A stretch of 64,000 bases of DNA from DATHZQ01 sp965216945 (GCA_965216945.1 CBDCGU010000003.1:1-64000), one strand, 5' to 3'. Counted from the first letter of the stretch, positions 34,097 through 42,836 are shown. Made by a program: numbers and translations. Notes: generated from the letters alone by a model not told the origin.

Positions 34097-34734
34097 ACCG
34101 AGAGTGCCAGCAGATTGTCGATCCGGGTGCGGATCTCGCTCTCGTCGAGAGCGCCGGGCCATCCGTCGACGATGGTGTCTCCGCCGGTGACGAGGAAGGT
34201 CACCGGCTGGTACGGCACGCCGTAGAGATCCCAGATGGAGTCGTCCAGACCCCACAACAGTGCGTCTCCGAACAGCTCGTCTGCCCGCTCTGCGGTCGAG
34301 CCGAGGTCGGACCGGCCCGCTACGGCGACGAATGCTACCTCGTCCTCATAGTCCTGGGAGATGTTGGCGACGACGGGCAACTCCCGCCGGCAGGTGGGTC
34401 ACCACTCCGCCCAGAAGACGAGGTACACCGGCCTCTCCTCAGCACTCAGCGAGAACTCCCCGCCATCGGCGAGGGCCAGCGTGAAATCGGGAGCGGGGTC
34501 GCCTTCGGGCTCCGGTTGCGTCCCGCCCGCCGTCGTGGTCGGATCGTCGACATCCGCTGTTCCCCCGTCCCCGGCTACGGCGGCGGTGGTCGTGGTGTCA
34601 CCGTCGTCGGTCTGGGCCTCCGCCGTGGCGGCGTCACCGCCGTGGGTCGTCGTGGCCCCGGAGTCGTCGCTACCGCCGCCGCAGGCCGCGGCGACGATCA
34701 CAAGAGCGGCCAGAACGGCGATCCATCGCTTCAT
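34093..34734 (-). CDS. TlpA-like thioredoxin-fold lipoprotein, candidate selenoprotein (UxxC)
   Basis: Two in-phase ORFs (34399-34764 and 34093-34380) are separated only by one TGA (34399-34401) and six codons. Reading TGA as selenocysteine gives a continuous 213-residue protein: lipoprotein signal MKRWIAVLAALVIVAAAC (lipobox AAAC, Cys18), a Thr/Asp/Gly-rich linker, APDFTLALADGGEFSL, then VYLVFWAEWUPTCRREL with Sec112 where the first Cys of WCxxC belongs, and a normal TlpA C-terminus with VPYQPVTFLVTGGDTIVDGW (cis-Pro loop). The UGA is followed by a SECIS-like hairpin. The organism has a second UGA gene with a known Sec site (fdhA). Start ATG 34734. Alternatives are a nonsense mutation or a base error, but the position exactly at the redox residue argues against them. 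Confidence 0.82.
34371..34401 (-). promoter_or_regulatory. SECIS-like hairpin of the TlpA-type selenoprotein
   Basis: Sixteen bases after UGA the RNA loops: stem CGGCGGG (34389-34383) pairs with CCCGUCG (34377-34371) over seven pairs including one G-U, closing a five-base loop AGUUG (34382-34378). A G within the first two loop bases and a UGA-to-loop distance of 16-37 are the usual bacterial SECIS criteria, both met. Folding was done by eye. Confidence 0.65.
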
Positions 34735-34796
34735 GGCGAGGACCTTAGACCGGACTATTCGCAAGCGAATCCCATTCGGCGCTGTTCACGGAATGT

Positions 34797-35843
34797 TCAC
34801 CGATCGCGGGAGAAGGCCACCGCCCGCTCGAGGACTGCAAGTGCATCACCCGAGTCGAGCGCCTGGATCGCGAGCTCCATGCCTTCGGTGAACCCGTCGG
34901 CCAGCCCGGCCGCAACGATGGCGGGGGCAGCGTTGACGAGAGCGATATCCCGCTTGGGACCGGCGTCACCATGAAGCACCCCCCTCGTGATGGCGAGGTT
35001 CTCCTGGACATCCCCGCCGAGGAGGTCTTCACGGCGGGAGCGCCCGATGCCGAAGTCCTCCGGGGTGAACTCGGCGTGGGTGATCTCATCGTCGATGAGC
35101 CGGTAGATGAATGACGGACCCGTCGTCGTCAGCTCGTCGAGCCCGTCCTCACCGTGGAACACGAATGCGACCTCGGCGCCCGTGTTGCGCAGCACCTCGA
35201 TCATCTTCCCTGCAAGTGCGTGGTCTGCCACGCCAACCGCATAACGGCGAGCCCGTGCCGGATTGCACAGCGGCCCGAGGACATTGAAGACCGTGCGGAT
35301 CCCGATCTCGCGCCGCACCGGCCCGGCGTGTCGCATGGCAGGGTGGTACCGCGGCGCAAAGAAGAAGCCGAACCCGATGGTGCGGATCATCTCGACGGTG
35401 GCGTCCGGTGGCAGGTCGATGTCGATACCCAAAGCCTCCAGCAGGTCTGCCGAGCCCGTTTTCGATGAGGCAGCCCGGTTGCCGTGTTTGGCGACCTTGG
35501 CGCCCGCACCGGCAGCGATGAAGGCGGCCGTGGTCGAGATGTTGAAGGTGCCGGAATGGTCGCCGCCCGTGCCCACGATGTCGACGACACGTTCCCCGAC
35601 GTCCACCGTCACCGCAGCATCGAGCATTGCCTCGACCATGCCGGTGATCTCGTCGCTCGTCTCGCCTTTGGCTCGCAACCCCGTGACGAACGCGGCGATC
35701 TGCGCCGGCGATGCATCACCGGCCATGACCTGCTGCATCGCCGCCCGAGCCGTCTCCCTGCTCAGCGCCTCCCCCGCCACCAGAGGCGAGAGCACAACGG
35801 CCCAATCGAACGATGCGTCGCCGCCGACATCTCTCTCGGTCAC
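34797..35843 (-). CDS. trpD: Anthranilate phosphoribosyltransferase
   Basis: Second dedicated step of tryptophan synthesis, joining anthranilate and PRPP. The 348-residue protein has the signature VDIVGTGGDHSGTFNISTTA (PRPP/Mg loop; GTGGD), KHGNRAASSKTGSADLLEALG, RTVFNVLGPLCNPARARRY and HGEDGLDELTTTGPS. GTG 35843 begins VTERDVGGDASFDWAVVLSP; the longer frame to 36029 is antisense. It stands alone, without other trp genes nearby, and starts 71 bases downstream of the whiB stop on the same strand. Confidence 0.95.
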   Translation of the reverse strand: MTERDVGGDASFDWAVVLSPLVAGEALSRETARAAMQQVMAGDASPAQIAAFVTGLRAKGETSDEITGMVEAMLDAAVTVDVGERVVDIVGTGGDHSGTFNISTTAAFIAAGAGAKVAKHGNRAASSKTGSADLLEALGIDIDLPPDATVEMIRTIGFGFFFAPRYHPAMRHAGPVRREIGIRTVFNVLGPLCNPARARRYAVGVADHALAGKMIEVLRNTGAEVAFVFHGEDGLDELTTTGPSFIYRLIDDEITHAEFTPEDFGIGRSRREDLLGGDVQENLAITRGVLHGDAGPKRDIALVNAAPAIVAAGLADGFTEGMELAIQALDSGDALAVLERAVAFSRDR

Positions 35844-35914
35844 GCCGGCAGCGTAGCCACCAATCGGGCTCGTGCCCCCGTGGCGACTTTCGAGCGAGCT
35901 GCGAGCGATACGGC

Positions 35915-36199
35915 TCAGGCGGTGCGGCGGAGTGCGAGGCGACGTTGCTTCTCGGTGCGGCCACCCCAGACGCCAAACGTCTCGCGAGCGTCCATCGAGT
36001 ACGACTGGCACTCCCGCATCACGGGGCACATGGCACAGAGAGCGAGCGCAGCCTTCTCATCGGCCTTGCTGCCGGGGAAAAACAGGTCGGGGTCGGCATC
36101 ACGGCATGCGGCGAAGACCACCCAGGGGCGTTCGTCGGTGATGGGGGCTTGCAGGAAGGCGGCAAGGGCCGCCAACTCGTCGGTCAGGGTGTCACTCAT
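35915..36199 (-). CDS. WhiB-family iron-sulfur transcription factor
   Basis: A 94-residue actinobacterial regulator. The four cluster ligands are Cys32, Cys55, Cys58 and Cys64 (FAACRDAD, ALCAMCPVMREC), followed by the turn GVWGG (77-80) and a basic tail EKQRRLALRRTA for DNA contact. ATG 36199 has GAGGAGG upstream; an in-frame ATG at 36229 is an alternative. The short length and cysteine spacing fit WhiB2-like and WhiB1-like members, which bind the primary sigma factor; the subtype is uncertain. It reads toward trpD and is divergent from the GGCT-like gene. Confidence 0.94.
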   Translation of the reverse strand: MSDTLTDELAALAAFLQAPITDERPWVVFAACRDADPDLFFPGSKADEKAALALCAMCPVMRECQSYSMDARETFGVWGGRTEKQRRLALRRTA

Positions 36200-36332
36200 G
36201 CGGGCGCACTCCTCCTCAAGGGCGCTCATAACCATCAGACGACCAGGACGGCCGCGGAGTTCCCTCGAATCGCTGCAGCGGCTTGGCGAACTACACTCCA
36301 TCGACCGACCACGTCATCCAACGACACTCGAT

Positions 36333-36791
36333 GTGAGGGAGGCCGTTCTGCTCTACTTCGCTTACACCGCTCGGATCGCCCCCGAGCGCATGTCCGCGGC
36401 GGCGCCCGGAGCAGAGTTCCAGTTCATCGCACACCTCCCGCAGTGGGGCCTCGACTGGCCGATCGAGAACGGCGAGTGGGGCGGTGCACTTCCGACGGTG
36501 CGCCCCGACGAGGCGAGCACGGTGTGGGGTGCCGTCTTTGCCGTTCCCGAAGACGAGTTCGACCAGCTCGATACCATCGAGTCGTCAGAGGGCCGCTCCG
36601 CCGCCACGATCGAGGCTATGGACCGCACCGGCAAGCGACATCTCGTGACGGTTCACGTCAGCGAGGGCAACGGAGCGAGCCACCCCCCGTCGCCGGAATA
36701 TGTCTCAGTGATGTTGCGTGGTTCCCGGCATTGGAGCCTCCCGGCGGGATGGATCGCCGGGCTCGAGGAGCATCTCGGCAGCGGCTTCTAG
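36333..36791 (+). CDS. Gamma-glutamylcyclotransferase-like (GGCT/AIG2 fold) protein
   Basis: A 152-residue protein with the GGCT fold: LLYFAYTARIAPERM replaces the usual YFAYGSNM opening, ALPTVRPDEASTVWGAVFAV matches the strand with V-G-V/L-F, and the catalytic Glu is probable in FDQLDTIESSEGR. Enzymes of this fold release 5-oxoproline from gamma-glutamyl peptides, though many members are uncharacterised. GTG 36333 is the only start giving the full first strand. Its stop overlaps the GTG of the following membrane gene (TAGTG). Confidence 0.75.
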   Translation: MREAVLLYFAYTARIAPERMSAAAPGAEFQFIAHLPQWGLDWPIENGEWGGALPTVRPDEASTVWGAVFAVPEDEFDQLDTIESSEGRSAATIEAMDRTGKRHLVTVHVSEGNGASHPPSPEYVSVMLRGSRHWSLPAGWIAGLEEHLGSGF

Positions 36792-37159
36792 TGGTCCGCT
36801 CCCCCGGCTCGTGGGGCGCCATCGTCCTGGGGGCCATGGCGGGTCTCGGTCTTTCGCTCAGCGTGTTCCTCGTGCTCGCAGCCACCGGCATCGTGGATGA
36901 CAGCGGTGAGCAGGCGATCCTGGTCTTCGTGCAGTTCCTCGGGCTGTTGGTCGCCGGTTTCGTCGCCGGCCGGCTCGGCGGCGGCACCCCGGCACTCGAC
37001 GGCGGCCTCGCCGGCATGACCGCATTCGTCATCGCCGTTGCCATCAGCGTCGCAGCTGGGGCGTCGCTCGGTGTGGGTGCGATCGTGCTCCTCGGCGTGG
37101 TGGCGGCGGTGCTCGGGTCCGCCGGCGGCGTGCTGGCCCAGTTCATGAGGGACCGCTGA
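36791..37159 (+). CDS. Small four-helix membrane protein, unknown function
   Basis: A 122-residue protein with four hydrophobic helices: SWGAIVLGAMAGLGLSLSVF, ILVFVQFLGLLVAGFVAGRL, GMTAFVIAVAISVAAGASLG and AIVLLGVVAAVLGSAGGVLA, and very short loops (GGGTPALDGG between helices two and three). It resembles the TIGR04086/YrzE class of small glycine-rich membrane proteins in layout. It is coupled to the GGCT-like gene and convergent with the MetF-like gene, whose stop is 7 bases away. Confidence 0.62.
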   Translation: MVRSPGSWGAIVLGAMAGLGLSLSVFLVLAATGIVDDSGEQAILVFVQFLGLLVAGFVAGRLGGGTPALDGGLAGMTAFVIAVAISVAAGASLGVGAIVLLGVVAAVLGSAGGVLAQFMRDR

Positions 37160-37165
37160 GACGGC

Positions 37166-38011
37166 TCAGAGCTCGGCCAGATACTCCTGACGCCACCGCT
37201 CCGTGCTCTCGACCTGGTTGAACGTGTAGACGTGGACGCCGGCAATGTTCGCCACCGGATCGACGAGCGTGCCGGCCATGTCCTCGAGCAGCTCGTCGGG
37301 GCTGTAGCCGCCCGGCTCGACGAAGGAGCGCAGCAGCCCGCGGTGACGGCTCAGGAACCGCATTGAGCGTCCGACGCCGATCCGAGCGGAGATCCGCATG
37401 AGCTTGAGACGGTCGGCAACTCCCGGAACGCCGATCACCGCCGGCAGGCGGATGCCGCTGGTGCGCATGTCACGCAGCCACGTAGTGATCGCCTCCGCGT
37501 CGAAACACATCTGGGTCGTCATCGACGTGGCGAAGGGTTGTTTGTCGTGTAGCGCCAGCCGGGCCGTTTCGTCGTCGAAGATGTGGTGCCCCTCCGGGTA
37601 GGACCCGATGCCGATCTCATCGAACTCTGCGCCGAGCTCGGCGATTGCCCGCAGCAGCGAGCCGGCGTCGAAGAACTCGCCGGCCTCTGCGGCGTCCCCG
37701 CCGATGACGAAGATACGCCGGATCTCGAGGTCGTCGATCCGGGCGAGGAGCTTCTCCAGATGCGTCCGATCGTGGATCATCCGTGCCGACAGGTGCGGGA
37801 TCACGTCGAAGCCACGGCGCCGCAGCACGGCGGCGAGCTCGATCGTGTCTTCTAGTGGCTTCACCGGTGACGCCGTCACGGAGACCGCTGCGGCCGGGGG
37901 CAGATACGCCACCTGATCGAGCACGTTCTTCAGCGGTATCACCTCGAAGATCGCGTTCTCCAGCACGCGGCGGATCGCCGCCCGCTGCGCTTCGTTGAGT
38001 TCACGTTCCAT
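37166..38011 (-). CDS. Methylenetetrahydrofolate reductase-like protein of the methyltransferase operon
   Basis: A 281-residue MetF-family protein, clearly divergent from the metF at 11228. It has FEVIPLKNVLDQVAYLPPAA at the N-terminus, VTASPVKPLEDTIELAAVLR, RRIFVIGGDAAEAG (folate loop), IGSYPEGHH and FATSMTTQMCFDAEAITTWL, the usual late MetF barrel strands. In this operon it would run in the oxidative direction, turning methyl-THF made by the corrinoid methyltransferases into methylene-THF. ATG 38011 has AGGAG 8-10 bases upstream; ATG 38029, overlapping the mttB stop, is the alternative. It is the last gene of the seven-gene unit. Confidence 0.82.
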   Translation of the reverse strand: MERELNEAQRAAIRRVLENAIFEVIPLKNVLDQVAYLPPAAAVSVTASPVKPLEDTIELAAVLRRRGFDVIPHLSARMIHDRTHLEKLLARIDDLEIRRIFVIGGDAAEAGEFFDAGSLLRAIAELGAEFDEIGIGSYPEGHHIFDDETARLALHDKQPFATSMTTQMCFDAEAITTWLRDMRTSGIRLPAVIGVPGVADRLKLMRISARIGVGRSMRFLSRHRGLLRSFVEPGGYSPDELLEDMAGTLVDPVANIAGVHVYTFNQVESTERWRQEYLAEL

Positions 38012-38025
38012 GGGCGGGGGGCTCC

Positions 38026-39564
38026 TCATGTGTCAGAGTCGGGGAACGAGCTCTTGCGACGGTCGATCCAATCGACGAGCTCGGCGTCGATCGCCTCATC
38101 GAGCGCCGGCGGCTCGTAGTCGGCGAGCATCTGCTTCCACTTGGCGTTGGCGCGCTGGACGGCGTCCCGACTCCCTTCGAGCTCCCATTGCTCGAAGCTG
38201 TTGTTGTCGGCGAGATCGGACCGCCAGAAGGCGGTTTCGAAGTTGGCCAGCGTGTGCTCGGTTCCGAGGAAGTGCTGCCCGGGCCCCGTCGCGATCATCG
38301 CATCGAGGGCAAGGGCGTTGTCGTCCACGGCGACGCCCGCAACCCACCGCTCCATCATCGTCGCTTGGATGGAGTCGATGATGAACTTCTCGTAGCCGAC
38401 GGTGAGGCCGCCTTCGAGCCATCCAGCGGAGTGGAGCACGAAGTTCACCCCGGCCTGGACGGTGGGGAGAAAGGTGAGGGCGCTCTCGTAGGCGGCTTGG
38501 GCGTCGGCAACCTTCGACGCAGTGAAGTTCCCGCCGGAGCGGAACGGCACACCCAGCCGTCGCGCCAGCTGGGCCACGAGATAGAGCATCAGCGCAGGCT
38601 CAGGGGTGCCGAAGGTCGGGGCGCCCGATTGCATCGACATGGAGCTGGCGAAAGATCCGAAGATCACAGGCGCTCCAGGACGGACGATCTGCGTGAACGC
38701 CATGCCTGCCATGGCCTCGGCGAGAGTCTGGGTCGCTGCCCCCGCCACGGTCGACGGCGCCATCGCCCCCGCCAGGATGAACGGAGTCACCAGCACGGCC
38801 TGATTGTTCTCGGCATACACCTTGGCAGAGCCGAGCATGGCGTGGTCCCAGGACATCGGGGAGTTGGCGTTCGCAAGGGCCAGCACGAACGTTCGCTCCT
38901 GCAACGCGTCGTCGCCGAACAGCACCTTGACGATGTCGATCGTGTCCTGGGCACGGTCGGGGTGTGTCACCGACCCCATGAAGGGTTTGTCGCTGTACTT
39001 GATGTGGGTGTACACCATGTCGAGATGACGCTTGTTGACCGGCAGGTCGACCGGCTCACAGAGAGTGCCGCCCGCATGATGGAGCGCAGGCGACATATAC
39101 GTCAGCTTGGCGAGGTTGCGGAAGTCCTCGATGGTGGCGTAGCGGCGGCCGCCTTCCAGATCGCGCACGAAAGGGGGCCCGTAGACGGGTGCGAACACCA
39201 GATGCGGGTCGCCGATGACGACTGAGCGCTCGGGGTTGCGTGCGTGCTGGGTGAACTTCTTCGGCGCTGTGGCTTGGATGAGCTGCCGGCACATCCCGCG
39301 GGGAAAGCGCACACGAGTCCCGTCGACATCGGCCCCGGCCGCGGCGAAGATCCGCACCGCCTCCTCGTAGCCGACGATGTCGATTCCCACCTGCTCCAGC
39401 AGGGTCTCGGCGTTCTCCTCGATGAGGCCGAGAGCTTCGGCCGACAGCACTTCGACCGGAGCCAGGTTGCGGGTGAGGAACTTCTGCTGCTCGATGGCCT
39501 TCGACACCCGCGCCGCCTGGCGTGCCGAGCGACCCCCGCCGCGCCGTCCCCGTCGTTCGCTCAT
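38026..39564 (-). CDS. MttB-superfamily methylamine:corrinoid methyltransferase, non-pyrrolysine
   Basis: A 512-residue TIM-barrel methyltransferase of the trimethylamine methyltransferase family (COG5598). Typical blocks are LIEENAETLLEQVGIDIVGYEE, VIGDPHLVFAPVYGPPFVRD, YSDKPFMGSVTHPDRAQDTI and SMSMQSGAPTFGTPEPALML, the region where archaeal MttB carries pyrrolysine. The frame contains no internal UAG, so this is a non-Pyl member, a group that includes glycine-betaine:corrinoid methyltransferase (MtgB) and related quaternary-amine enzymes. The N-terminus RRGRRGGGRSARQAAR is unusually basic. Substrate is inferred as a betaine-like compound from the dimethylglycine-dehydrogenase-like neighbour. 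It overlaps the activator gene by ATGA. Confidence 0.9.
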   Translation of the reverse strand: MSERRGRRGGGRSARQAARVSKAIEQQKFLTRNLAPVEVLSAEALGLIEENAETLLEQVGIDIVGYEEAVRIFAAAGADVDGTRVRFPRGMCRQLIQATAPKKFTQHARNPERSVVIGDPHLVFAPVYGPPFVRDLEGGRRYATIEDFRNLAKLTYMSPALHHAGGTLCEPVDLPVNKRHLDMVYTHIKYSDKPFMGSVTHPDRAQDTIDIVKVLFGDDALQERTFVLALANANSPMSWDHAMLGSAKVYAENNQAVLVTPFILAGAMAPSTVAGAATQTLAEAMAGMAFTQIVRPGAPVIFGSFASSMSMQSGAPTFGTPEPALMLYLVAQLARRLGVPFRSGGNFTASKVADAQAAYESALTFLPTVQAGVNFVLHSAGWLEGGLTVGYEKFIIDSIQATMMERWVAGVAVDDNALALDAMIATGPGQHFLGTEHTLANFETAFWRSDLADNNSFEQWELEGSRDAVQRANAKWKQMLADYEPPALDEAIDAELVDWIDRRKSSFPDSDT

Positions 39565-41573
39565 CGCTCCTCCTTCTCGATGCGCCGGCGGCGCCGGCGT
39601 CCCGTGACGCCGACCGCCTCTTGACGTGCGGAGGCCGGCAGCGTCACGAGTGTCGAGAGATGGGGTGCCGGCTCGGTGCCGTGTGGGAATGCCATCGCCG
39701 CCACGAAGAGATCCTGGAAGCGAGGCTCGGTCGCCGTCTCCACCTTCTCGACATCGGCGGCGACCGCGGCCATCTCGCTCCGTTCGGTGCCGGAGAGGAG
39801 GGCGCGCACCGCACCGAGGCCGGAGGCGTTGCCCGCAGACCGCGCCTGGGAGAGTGGGATGTCCGGAATCAGGCCGAGCACCATCGCGTAGAGCGGGTCG
39901 ATGTGAGAACCGAATGCTCCGGCGAGTCGGATCGTGTCGACGGTCGTGTGCCCGGAACGCTCCCGCAACAGGTCGATGCCTGCTCGCAGCGCCGCCTTCG
40001 CCAGCTGGATGGCTCGCACGTCGTTTTGCGTGATGCGCAGCTCCGGTTGCCCGCGATGCAGGACGTAGGCATGGGTGCGGCCGTCGGCGACGATGCGGTC
40101 GCTGCGGGCCGTGAGCGCGCCGTTCATCTTCCCCTGGGGATCGATGATGCCGGCGAGGAACATCTCACCGATCACCTCGATGATGCCCGAGCCGCACACA
40201 CCGGCGATGGCGACGCCGGCGCTGCTGTCGCTCCACCCCGGATCGTCGGACCAACCGTCGACGCCGATGACAGCAAACCGGGGCTCCAAAGTCGCCGGAT
40301 CGATTCGCACCCGCTCGATGGCTCCGACGGTTGCCCGCACCCCACAGCTGATCTCGCCACCCTCGAGGGCCGGACCCGTGGGGCTCGATGCTGCATAGAG
40401 ACCCGCACTACTGCCGAGGACGATCTCTGCATTGGTGCCCACGTCGACGAGCAGCTGCACGTCATCGGCGCGATGGGGCCCTTCGGCGAGGATCGCCCCT
40501 GCCGTATCGGCACCGACGTGGCCGGCGATGCAGGGACCGAACGTCGCACGAGCGCTCGGAGCGGCGATGCCAACCGCGGCGGCAGTCGTCACCACCGGCT
40601 CGCTGGTTGCCAGCGTGAAGGGTGCCGTGCCGAGCGGCGTCGGGTCGAACCCGAGGTAGAGGTGGTGCATGATCGGATTGCCCACGAGGAACACCTCGAG
40701 CAGGCGATCGGCGTCGACATCGGCCTGCACGAGCAACTCTGCCACGAGATCCGCCACGGCGTCACGCACGGCGGCCGTCAACTCGGTTCGGCCGTCACCG
40801 TGCATCATGACGTACGAGACGCGGCTCATGAGGTCTTCACCGAACCGGATCTGTGGATTCATGATGCCGGCCGTCGCCAGTAGCTCACCGGTTCCGAGGT
40901 CGCACAGATAGGCGGCGATCGTCGTCGATCCGATGTCAACTGCAACGCCGACGATGTGGTCGACGAACCCCGGCCACACGGCGACGACTTCACCGTCCCG
41001 CACCGCAGCCGTAACCTCGAGCTCCCCGCCGGCCAGCACGTCGCGGAGACGGGCCAGCGTCCCGTGCTCCACGCTCAGATCCTGCAGGTTCCACTGCTCT
41101 TCGAGGGCGTTGAGCAGTGCCGTATGGTCGCTGACTGCATCGCCCAGGCTCCGTAGCGCCACCTCCACGTAGCGCAGGTCGACCAGGGGATCCAGCACCA
41201 GACCGGCGAGGTCGACGTCCTTCCGCACGACTTGTTTGTGGACCTGGCTCTCCGGGGGGATGTCGATGATGATGTCGCCGAGCACCACGGCTCCACAACC
41301 AAGTCGATGTCCAGGCGGCATACCCCGTTTGGCATCGTATTTGCGCTCGTTGTCCGACCAATCGCCGAGGGCCCCGGCCGCCGAGCTGATCTCCCATTTG
41401 GGAAACTCCCCGAAGGAGGGCACGACACGGCATCGCCCGCAGATGCCACGCCCTCCGCACACCGAATCGAGGTCGGCGCCGGCCACCCGGGCCGCGTCGA
41501 GGACCGAGATGCCGGCGGGCACGACGGCCTCGAGACCGGATGGCGTGAAAACGATGCGGGGTGTGCGTGTCAA
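39561..41573 (-). CDS. RACo/RamA-type corrinoid-protein reductive activator (2Fe-2S, ASKHA ATPase)
   Basis: A 670-residue protein that restores Co(II) corrinoid to Co(I) at the cost of ATP. The N-terminal ferredoxin domain has a 2Fe-2S motif (Cys39, Cys45, Cys48 in SVCGGRGICGRCRV, and Cys93 in HRLGC). From about residue 215 comes the ASKHA fold of DUF4445: GVAVDIGSTTIAAYLCDL, QLLVDVGTNAEIVLG, IAGVCGSGIIEVIGE and IRLAGAFGSHIDPLYAMVLG. The tail is strongly basic (GRRRRRRIEKEER). The start is TTG 41573, ten bases after the preceding stop; the long frame to 42053 overlaps the methyltransferase and is not used. Confidence 0.9.
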   Translation of the reverse strand: MTRTPRIVFTPSGLEAVVPAGISVLDAARVAGADLDSVCGGRGICGRCRVVPSFGEFPKWEISSAAGALGDWSDNERKYDAKRGMPPGHRLGCGAVVLGDIIIDIPPESQVHKQVVRKDVDLAGLVLDPLVDLRYVEVALRSLGDAVSDHTALLNALEEQWNLQDLSVEHGTLARLRDVLAGGELEVTAAVRDGEVVAVWPGFVDHIVGVAVDIGSTTIAAYLCDLGTGELLATAGIMNPQIRFGEDLMSRVSYVMMHGDGRTELTAAVRDAVADLVAELLVQADVDADRLLEVFLVGNPIMHHLYLGFDPTPLGTAPFTLATSEPVVTTAAAVGIAAPSARATFGPCIAGHVGADTAGAILAEGPHRADDVQLLVDVGTNAEIVLGSSAGLYAASSPTGPALEGGEISCGVRATVGAIERVRIDPATLEPRFAVIGVDGWSDDPGWSDSSAGVAIAGVCGSGIIEVIGEMFLAGIIDPQGKMNGALTARSDRIVADGRTHAYVLHRGQPELRITQNDVRAIQLAKAALRAGIDLLRERSGHTTVDTIRLAGAFGSHIDPLYAMVLGLIPDIPLSQARSAGNASGLGAVRALLSGTERSEMAAVAADVEKVETATEPRFQDLFVAAMAFPHGTEPAPHLSTLVTLPASARQEAVGVTGRRRRRRIEKEER

Positions 41574-41583
41574 CGGTCGACGA

Positions 41584-42486
41584 TCAGCCGGCGGCGCGAC
41601 GTCTGTTGCTGCGACGCCGGCCGCGCTCCTCGCCGCTTGCGGGCGGCGTGCGGTAGTGCCTGATCCACGCGGCACAGTCGTTGTCGACGCCGCGCAGGAC
41701 GTCTGCGGCCCGGATCGACTGCATGATCTCCGGCTCCAGCGGGTTTGTGATGGCCGACGTGAGCCCGGCGCCGATCGCCATGGCCAGGAAGGCTGCGTTG
41801 ATGCCGGCACGGTTCGGCAGACCGAAGCTGACGTTCGACGCTCCGCATGTGGAGTTGACCTGCAGCTCGTCGCGCAGCCGTCCCACGAGATGCAGGACCT
41901 GCCGCCCTGCAGTCGCCATGGCGCCGATCGGCATGACGAGCGGGTCGACCACGATGTCCTCGCGACCGATGCCGTAGTCGTGCGCCCGGTCGACGATCTT
42001 CTCCGCAACCGAAAAACGGACATCGGGGTCTTCGGAGATGCCCGTCTCGTCATTGGTGATCGCCACCACCGCGGCGCCGTGCCTGGCGACGAGCGGCAGA
42101 ACCCGTTCGAGTGACTCGTCCTCGCCCGTCACCGAATTGACGAGCGCCTTGCCTTGGTACACGGCGAGCCCCGACTCCAGCGCCTCGATGATGGAGGAGT
42201 CGATGGAGAGTGGCACATCGGTCAGCGACTGGACGAGTTGCACGGCGTCGGCGAGGATCGTCGGCTCGTCGGCCAGCGGGATCCCGGCGTTGACATCGAG
42301 CATGTGCGCCCCGGCGGCCACCTGGGCCAGGGCATCCCTCTCCACACGGCTGTAGTCGCCGTTGCGCATCTCCTCGGCGAGCAGCTTCCGGCCCGTCGGG
42401 TTGATACGCTCGCCGATGACGACGAAGGGCCGCTCGAAACCGAGCAATACCTCCTTCGTCGCCGAGCCGATGACGGTGTCGGTCAT
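41584..42486 (-). CDS. Pterin-binding methyltransferase, corrinoid to THF (MtgA/AcsE-like)
   Basis: A 300-residue DHPS-like barrel that should move methyl groups from the methylated corrinoid protein to tetrahydrofolate. Diagnostic pieces are VVIGERINPTGRKLLAEEM, AHMLDVNAGIPLADEP, LSIDSSIIEALESGL, LVNSVTGEDESLERVLPLV, AAVVAITNDETG and the pterin loop STCGASNVSFGLPNRAGINA. The tail after YRTPPASGEERG is a short Arg-rich extension. ATG 42486 overlaps the upstream stop, with GGGAG 9 bases before it. MtgA from betaine-demethylating anaerobes and the MetH pterin domain are its relatives. Confidence 0.9.
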   Translation of the reverse strand: MTDTVIGSATKEVLLGFERPFVVIGERINPTGRKLLAEEMRNGDYSRVERDALAQVAAGAHMLDVNAGIPLADEPTILADAVQLVQSLTDVPLSIDSSIIEALESGLAVYQGKALVNSVTGEDESLERVLPLVARHGAAVVAITNDETGISEDPDVRFSVAEKIVDRAHDYGIGREDIVVDPLVMPIGAMATAGRQVLHLVGRLRDELQVNSTCGASNVSFGLPNRAGINAAFLAMAIGAGLTSAITNPLEPEIMQSIRAADVLRGVDNDCAAWIRHYRTPPASGEERGRRRSNRRRAAG

Positions 42487-42836
42487 GATGTCGCTCCCTC
42501 GGATCTGTCGATACCGCCTGCGGCCACGAGTCGGCGCAGCACATCCTTCGTGAAGGCCGACTCCAGCGCCTCTACCGCCGCATCGACCTCGGCCTGCAGA
42601 TCCTCGCTGCACGGCCGAGAGACACGGCGCCACTCGGCGAGATACTCATTCGTGGTCTTCTTGTCCGCGTTGACAGCCGCCTGATCAACCGCGATCTGGA
42701 AGCGGGAGTGGAGCTGCACGCTGGCTTTGCGACGGCCGGCTCGGGCCGTGACCTGGGCTGGGATGTCACGCCAGTAGATGGTGATGAGCTCGGGCCTTGC
42801 GGCAGCGTTTCTGCCGTTGTCACGATTACCCCGCAT
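42483..42836 (-). CDS. PF13769 (virulence-factor domain) small protein of the corrinoid operon
   Basis: A 117-residue protein with the conserved opening LITIYWRDIPAQVTARAGRR and middle YLAEWRRVSRPC. The Pfam name is historical; genes of this type are often found beside MttB/pterin methyltransferase operons, and the function is unknown. The N-terminus is basic, the C-terminal half a charged helix (DLQAEVDAAVEALESAFTKD). It overlaps both neighbours by a few bases, so it is co-translated with DUF1638 and the pterin methyltransferase and probably takes part in the methyl-transfer system. Confidence 0.75.
   Translation of the reverse strand: MRGNRDNGRNAAARPELITIYWRDIPAQVTARAGRRKASVQLHSRFQIAVDQAAVNADKKTTNEYLAEWRRVSRPCSEDLQAEVDAAVEALESAFTKDVLRRLVAAGGIDRSEGATS

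Noticed and set aside
34399..34401. Plain nonsense mutation splitting the TlpA-like gene
   Set aside because: Considered, but the TGA falls on the catalytic Cys codon, both halves are conserved in phase, a SECIS-like hairpin follows, and the window has an undisputed Sec gene.
38026..39564. Possible pyrrolysine in the MttB-family methyltransferase
   Set aside because: The frame runs 512 residues without any internal UAG, and the region that carries Pyl in archaeal MttB is normal coding sequence, so it is a non-Pyl member.
41574..42053. N-terminal extension of the corrinoid activator (830-residue frame)
   Set aside because: The extra 160 codons overlap the pterin methyltransferase gene in another frame and have no similarity; the ferredoxin domain begins just after TTG 41573.
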